NCBI GenBank assembly: GCA_029880625.1
Contig: JAOUOA010000095.1
Coordinates: forward strand, 1 to 8,261
Direction: 5' to 3'
Length of the DNA: 8,261 nucleotides
Origin: Spirochaetia bacterium
Lineage (GTDB): Bacteria; Spirochaetota; Leptospiria; Leptospirales; Leptonemataceae
Made by a program: the position numbers and the translations under genes. Under the pieces are notes generated by a model. It saw only the letters and a list, made by a program, of their open reading frames with translations. It did not search any database and was not told the DNA's origin. Below, in pieces: positions 6,255 to 8,261 of the stretch; the first letter of the stretch is position 1, and every line of letters starts with the position of its first letter.

Positions 6255-7358
6255 TCATTTTCCAGGCATCTCTTTTATATAGAGATCGTGCTTGCTGTAA
6301 GGAATTTCAATTTTTTCTTCATTAAAGCGTTTATAAATTCTTGTATTGATGATATCCAGAACTCGGCCCCTCACCTCAGGAGTCTCCACCCAGCAGAGAA
6401 GCTCCAGATCCAGACTCGAACCTCCAAAGGCGCGAAAACGTACGCGTGGTTCCGGCAGACTGCATACTTCAGGCTCTTCATCAGAAATTTCCATAAGAAT
6501 ATCCCTGACCTGATCGATATCAGAACCGTAGGCAACTCCGACTTTAACGCGAAGACGGTATTTCTCATAAGGGCCGCCGGATTCATTAATGATACGGGTA
6601 TTGCCCATGATGGCATTGGGAATTGTGATTTCAACATCTTCCCTTGTCAGCATCCGCGTACTTCGAATGCCGATATGCGTTACCTTTCCTCGTTCGCCGG
6701 AATCAAGAACAATATAATCGCCGATTTTATAGGGAGCATCGGCAAGAATAAAAACGCCGGAGAAAAGATTGGCAAGAGTGTCTTTTGCAGCAAAGCCGAT
6801 GGCAATTCCCAGAACTCCCGCCGAGGCAAGCCAGGCGGTCATGTCAATATTCCAGGAACGGAAAATTACATAAACTGCGATAATCAGAACGATTATAAAA
6901 GCAATATTTTCAAACAACGGACGCGTCTGCGGACGGATTAAAGAATGCTCGCGGGCGGTCCGGCTCATAGCACGAAAAACAATCCGGATAAAGCGGAGAG
7001 CAAAACCCGTCCAGAGAACGGCCAGAAGCGTAACCGCAGCCGATTGAAAAATATCGACGGTTGATTTTGAAAATTTAAATGGATAGACTGCCAGCAGAAG
7101 CCCCAGAAAAATCATAGTCCAGAAAATCGGCCTTCGCAAAGCCCTGACAATCTGATCGTCCCACTGCACCTTTGTTTTTTTTGTATAGCGGACCAGAACG
7201 CGTGAAAGGATAAATGATGTAATACCTGCAAAAACAAAAGAAATCAGCAGGATTGCCGCAGAAATAAGAACAGGAAAATCGGCAATATACTCTGCAAACG
7301 GGAACAATTTGATCAGAAAGTGGTAGGCCATCCCTGATTCATAAATCGAATCTTCCAT
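6255..7358 (-). CDS. MscS-family small-conductance mechanosensitive ion channel
   Basis: A 367-residue inner-membrane protein, longer than the classic MscS of about 286 residues because of extra N-terminal membrane helices. Numbered from this ATG, helices lie near 30-53, 77-93, 106-128 and 148-166. The pore-lining helix follows (about 174-206) with the Gly/Ala-rich pattern AGVLGIAIGFAAKDTLANLF typical of MscS TM3. The beta domain follows (YKIGDYIVLDSGERGKV, then ITIPNAIMGNTRIIN) and then an alpha/beta C-terminal domain. Such channels open under membrane tension and release solutes on osmotic downshock. The frame can be extended to a TTG at 7397, directly after a stop, giving 380 residues; neither start has a clear Shine-Dalgarno, and I prefer the ATG. 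It is divergent from the YiiX-like gene and separated from the diguanylate cyclase gene by 293 bases. Confidence 0.93.
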   Translation of the reverse strand: MEDSIYESGMAYHFLIKLFPFAEYIADFPVLISAAILLISFVFAGITSFILSRVLVRYTKKTKVQWDDQIVRALRRPIFWTMIFLGLLLAVYPFKFSKSTVDIFQSAAVTLLAVLWTGFALRFIRIVFRAMSRTAREHSLIRPQTRPLFENIAFIIVLIIAVYVIFRSWNIDMTAWLASAGVLGIAIGFAAKDTLANLFSGVFILADAPYKIGDYIVLDSGERGKVTHIGIRSTRMLTREDVEITIPNAIMGNTRIINESGGPYEKYRLRVKVGVAYGSDIDQVRDILMEISDEEPEVCSLPEPRVRFRAFGGSSLDLELLCWVETPEVRGRVLDIINTRIYKRFNEEKIEIPYSKHDLYIKEMPGK

Positions 7359-7421
7359 AGTAAATAAATCAAATTCAAAGGGCTTTGATTCTGGCAATCA
7401 CAATTAAGCTTCAAAATTGAA

Positions 7422-7449
7422 TTGACCTGTTCAAAAGCATCTTTATGAT
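7422..7449 (+). promoter_or_regulatory. Probable promoter of the YiiX-like hydrolase gene
   Basis: TTGACC (7422-7427), a 16-base spacer and TATGAT (7444-7449) match 10 of 12 consensus bases. Transcription would start near 7456, about 30 bases before the ATG at 7486. Confidence 0.5.
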
Positions 7450-7474
7450 TATATTTTTTATTAATGAATACCAA
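7448..7474 (-). promoter_or_regulatory. Probable promoter of the MscS-family gene
   Basis: On the minus strand a perfect TATAAT (7453-7448) is preceded, after a short 15-base spacer, by TTGGTA (7474-7469). Transcription would start near 7441. Its -10 overlaps the -10 of the divergent promoter at 7448-7449, so the two could not easily be occupied at once. Confidence 0.4.
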
Positions 7475-7485
7475 GTGCTTCCACC

Positions 7486-8100
7486 ATGAAAATCATACAA
7501 TTTCTCATACTATCGGTCTTCCTTTCCGGAGCGCAATATGCAGAAGAAATTGAAACACTGGTAAAAGACGGCGATATTATATTTAACATTTCCCGATCGC
7601 GTCAGAGCCGGGCCATCCTGCTTGCCACAAAATCAAAATACTCTCATGTCGGAATCATATTTTTTATAAACAAAAAACCCTTTGTGCTTGAAGCAGTCCA
7701 GCCGGTCGGCCTTTACAGTTTAAAAAACTGGACCGGCATGCATAACGAACGGCACTACGTCGTCAAACGGCTGAAGAACAGAGATCAAATTCTTACAGAC
7801 CAGGTGATTTCTCAAATGAAACAAACGGGTTTCGCATTTAAAGGGAAAAACTACGACGGAGCATTCAGCTGGACAGATGAGAAAATGTACTGTTCGGAAC
7901 TGGTCTGGAAAATTTACAAACGCGTGCTGAATATTGAAATCGGGAATCTAAAGAAAATCAAAGATTTTGATCTTTCCAGTCCTGAAATGAAATACCAGCT
8001 TAATCTTCGTTACGGCAAAAATATTCCTTACAATGAACCCGTGATTTCTCCTGGCGATATGTTCCTGTCCCAGGAACTGATCACCGTTTATGATAACTGA
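7486..8100 (+). CDS. Exported YiiX/YebB-like (permuted NlpC/P60, papain-like) cysteine hydrolase
   Basis: A 204-residue protein with a short signal peptide: basic MK, hydrophobic IIQFLILSVFLSG, and a likely cut after AQYA (residue 19). The mature part has the layout of the circularly permuted NlpC/P60 group. DGDIIF (28-33) opens the domain, the catalytic His54 lies in YSHVGI, an acidic residue Glu69 lies in VLEAV, and the nucleophile Cys136 lies in YCSELVWKIY. In this group His comes before Cys, the reverse of classic NlpC/P60 enzymes. Members are thought to be amidases or acyl-bond hydrolases; the substrate here (peptidoglycan peptide or lipid) is unknown. The product is probably periplasmic; I see no lipobox. 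The ATG has only a weak upstream purine stretch. It is divergent from the MscS-family gene, sharing an 88-127 base control region depending on which channel start is used. Confidence 0.85.
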   Translation: MKIIQFLILSVFLSGAQYAEEIETLVKDGDIIFNISRSRQSRAILLATKSKYSHVGIIFFINKKPFVLEAVQPVGLYSLKNWTGMHNERHYVVKRLKNRDQILTDQVISQMKQTGFAFKGKNYDGAFSWTDEKMYCSELVWKIYKRVLNIEIGNLKKIKDFDLSSPEMKYQLNLRYGKNIPYNEPVISPGDMFLSQELITVYDN

Positions 8101-8119
8101 ATTATTTATTTGAAGCGTC

Positions 8120-8149
8120 TTTAAGATGGTATCTGAAAATCATCTTAAA
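8120..8149 (+). terminator. Hairpin downstream of the YiiX-like gene
   Basis: TTTAAGATG (8120-8128) and CATCTTAAA (8141-8149) form a perfect 9-bp stem with a 12-base loop, 20 bases after the stop. The stem is AT-rich and only TATATTG follows, not a T-run, so it may be a weak terminator or an mRNA-end stabiliser. Confidence 0.3.
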
Positions 8150-8222
8150 TATATTGTAGACGTCTGCAGAGGGAATTATCAACTTTGACAAATAACGCAT
8201 CCATGATGAATAAGGAATTTAT

Positions 8223-8261
8223 ATGCTCAAACTGAAAACAATACAATTCATTTGCAGCTTT
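8223..8261 (+). CDS. Start of a further gene, cut by the window end
   Basis: An ATG at 8223 follows AAGGA (8212-8216) with a 6-base gap, a good ribosome binding site. The 13 visible codons give MLKLKTIQFICSF with no stop: basic residues then a hydrophobic run, as at the start of a signal peptide. It lies 122 bases after the YiiX-like gene on the same strand and may be co-transcribed with it if the hairpin between them is not a terminator. The function cannot be judged. Confidence 0.5.
   Translation, partial: MLKLKTIQFICSF

Noticed and set aside
6371..6637. Minus-strand 88-codon open frame in another frame of the channel gene
   Set aside because: It is an alternative frame inside the MscS C-terminal coding region, with no independent ribosome binding site or domain.
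6288..6941. Long plus-strand open frame of 217 codons
   Set aside because: It lies entirely antisense to the MscS-family gene, whose domain signature is clear. Its translation is rich in Asn, Lys and Ile with no recognisable domain.
8185..8190. Perfect TTGACA ahead of the last, partial gene
   Set aside because: At normal spacing the -10 would be GAATAA or similar, a poor match, and the transcript would begin at or beyond the ribosome binding site at 8212-8216.
1..8261. CRISPR array, tRNA/rRNA, insertion sequence or prophage
   Set aside because: No regularly spaced repeats, cloverleaf-like folds, transposase or phage domains were seen on either strand.

Overview
The window comes from an AT-rich bacterial chromosome. 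It carries five complete genes, two genes cut by the window edges, and one long poorly coding gap. The envelope features (exported YiiX-like hydrolase, MscS-type channel, periplasmic Cache-type sensor) and the signalling proteins fit a free-living Gram-negative bacterium. Nothing fixes the phylum. A spirochaete- or deltaproteobacteria-like source is only a guess from protein style. There are no rRNAs, tRNAs, CRISPR arrays, transposases or phage genes.

Layout. Positions 2-292 (+) hold the C-terminal end of a coiled-coil protein with one terminal membrane helix. Convergent to it is a minus-strand bicistron (3148 down to 345): a FIST-domain sensor followed, with a one-base TAATG stop/start overlap, by a soluble PAS-PAS histidine kinase. 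A good sigma70-like promoter lies upstream of the FIST gene. Positions 3149-3801 form an AT-rich gap with a possible gene remnant, a small ORF with a strong Shine-Dalgarno, an inverted repeat, and a terminator-like structure. Next, on the minus strand (5961-3802), is a large membrane diguanylate cyclase (Cache-like / HAMP / GAF / GGDEF). After a 293-base gap comes a minus-strand MscS-family channel (7358-6255). Transcribed divergently from overlapping promoters is an exported YiiX/YebB-like cysteine hydrolase (7486-8100, +). A last gene begins at 8223 with a clear ribosome binding site and runs off the window.

How the genes may work together. The most informative unit is the FIST + histidine kinase pair. 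It matches the arrangement of the haem-based nitric-oxide sensor NosP and its kinase NahK in Pseudomonas, although FIST domains may bind other small ligands. The nearby diguanylate cyclase keeps its catalytic GGEEF and its RxxD inhibitory site, so the region is rich in environmental sensing and cyclic-di-GMP signalling. It is a separate transcription unit, and no response regulator is present, so a direct link is inference. The channel and hydrolase share a control region and may belong to an envelope-stress response. I see no clearly new system; the best leads are the FIST/kinase pair and the uncharacterised 3149-3801 gap.
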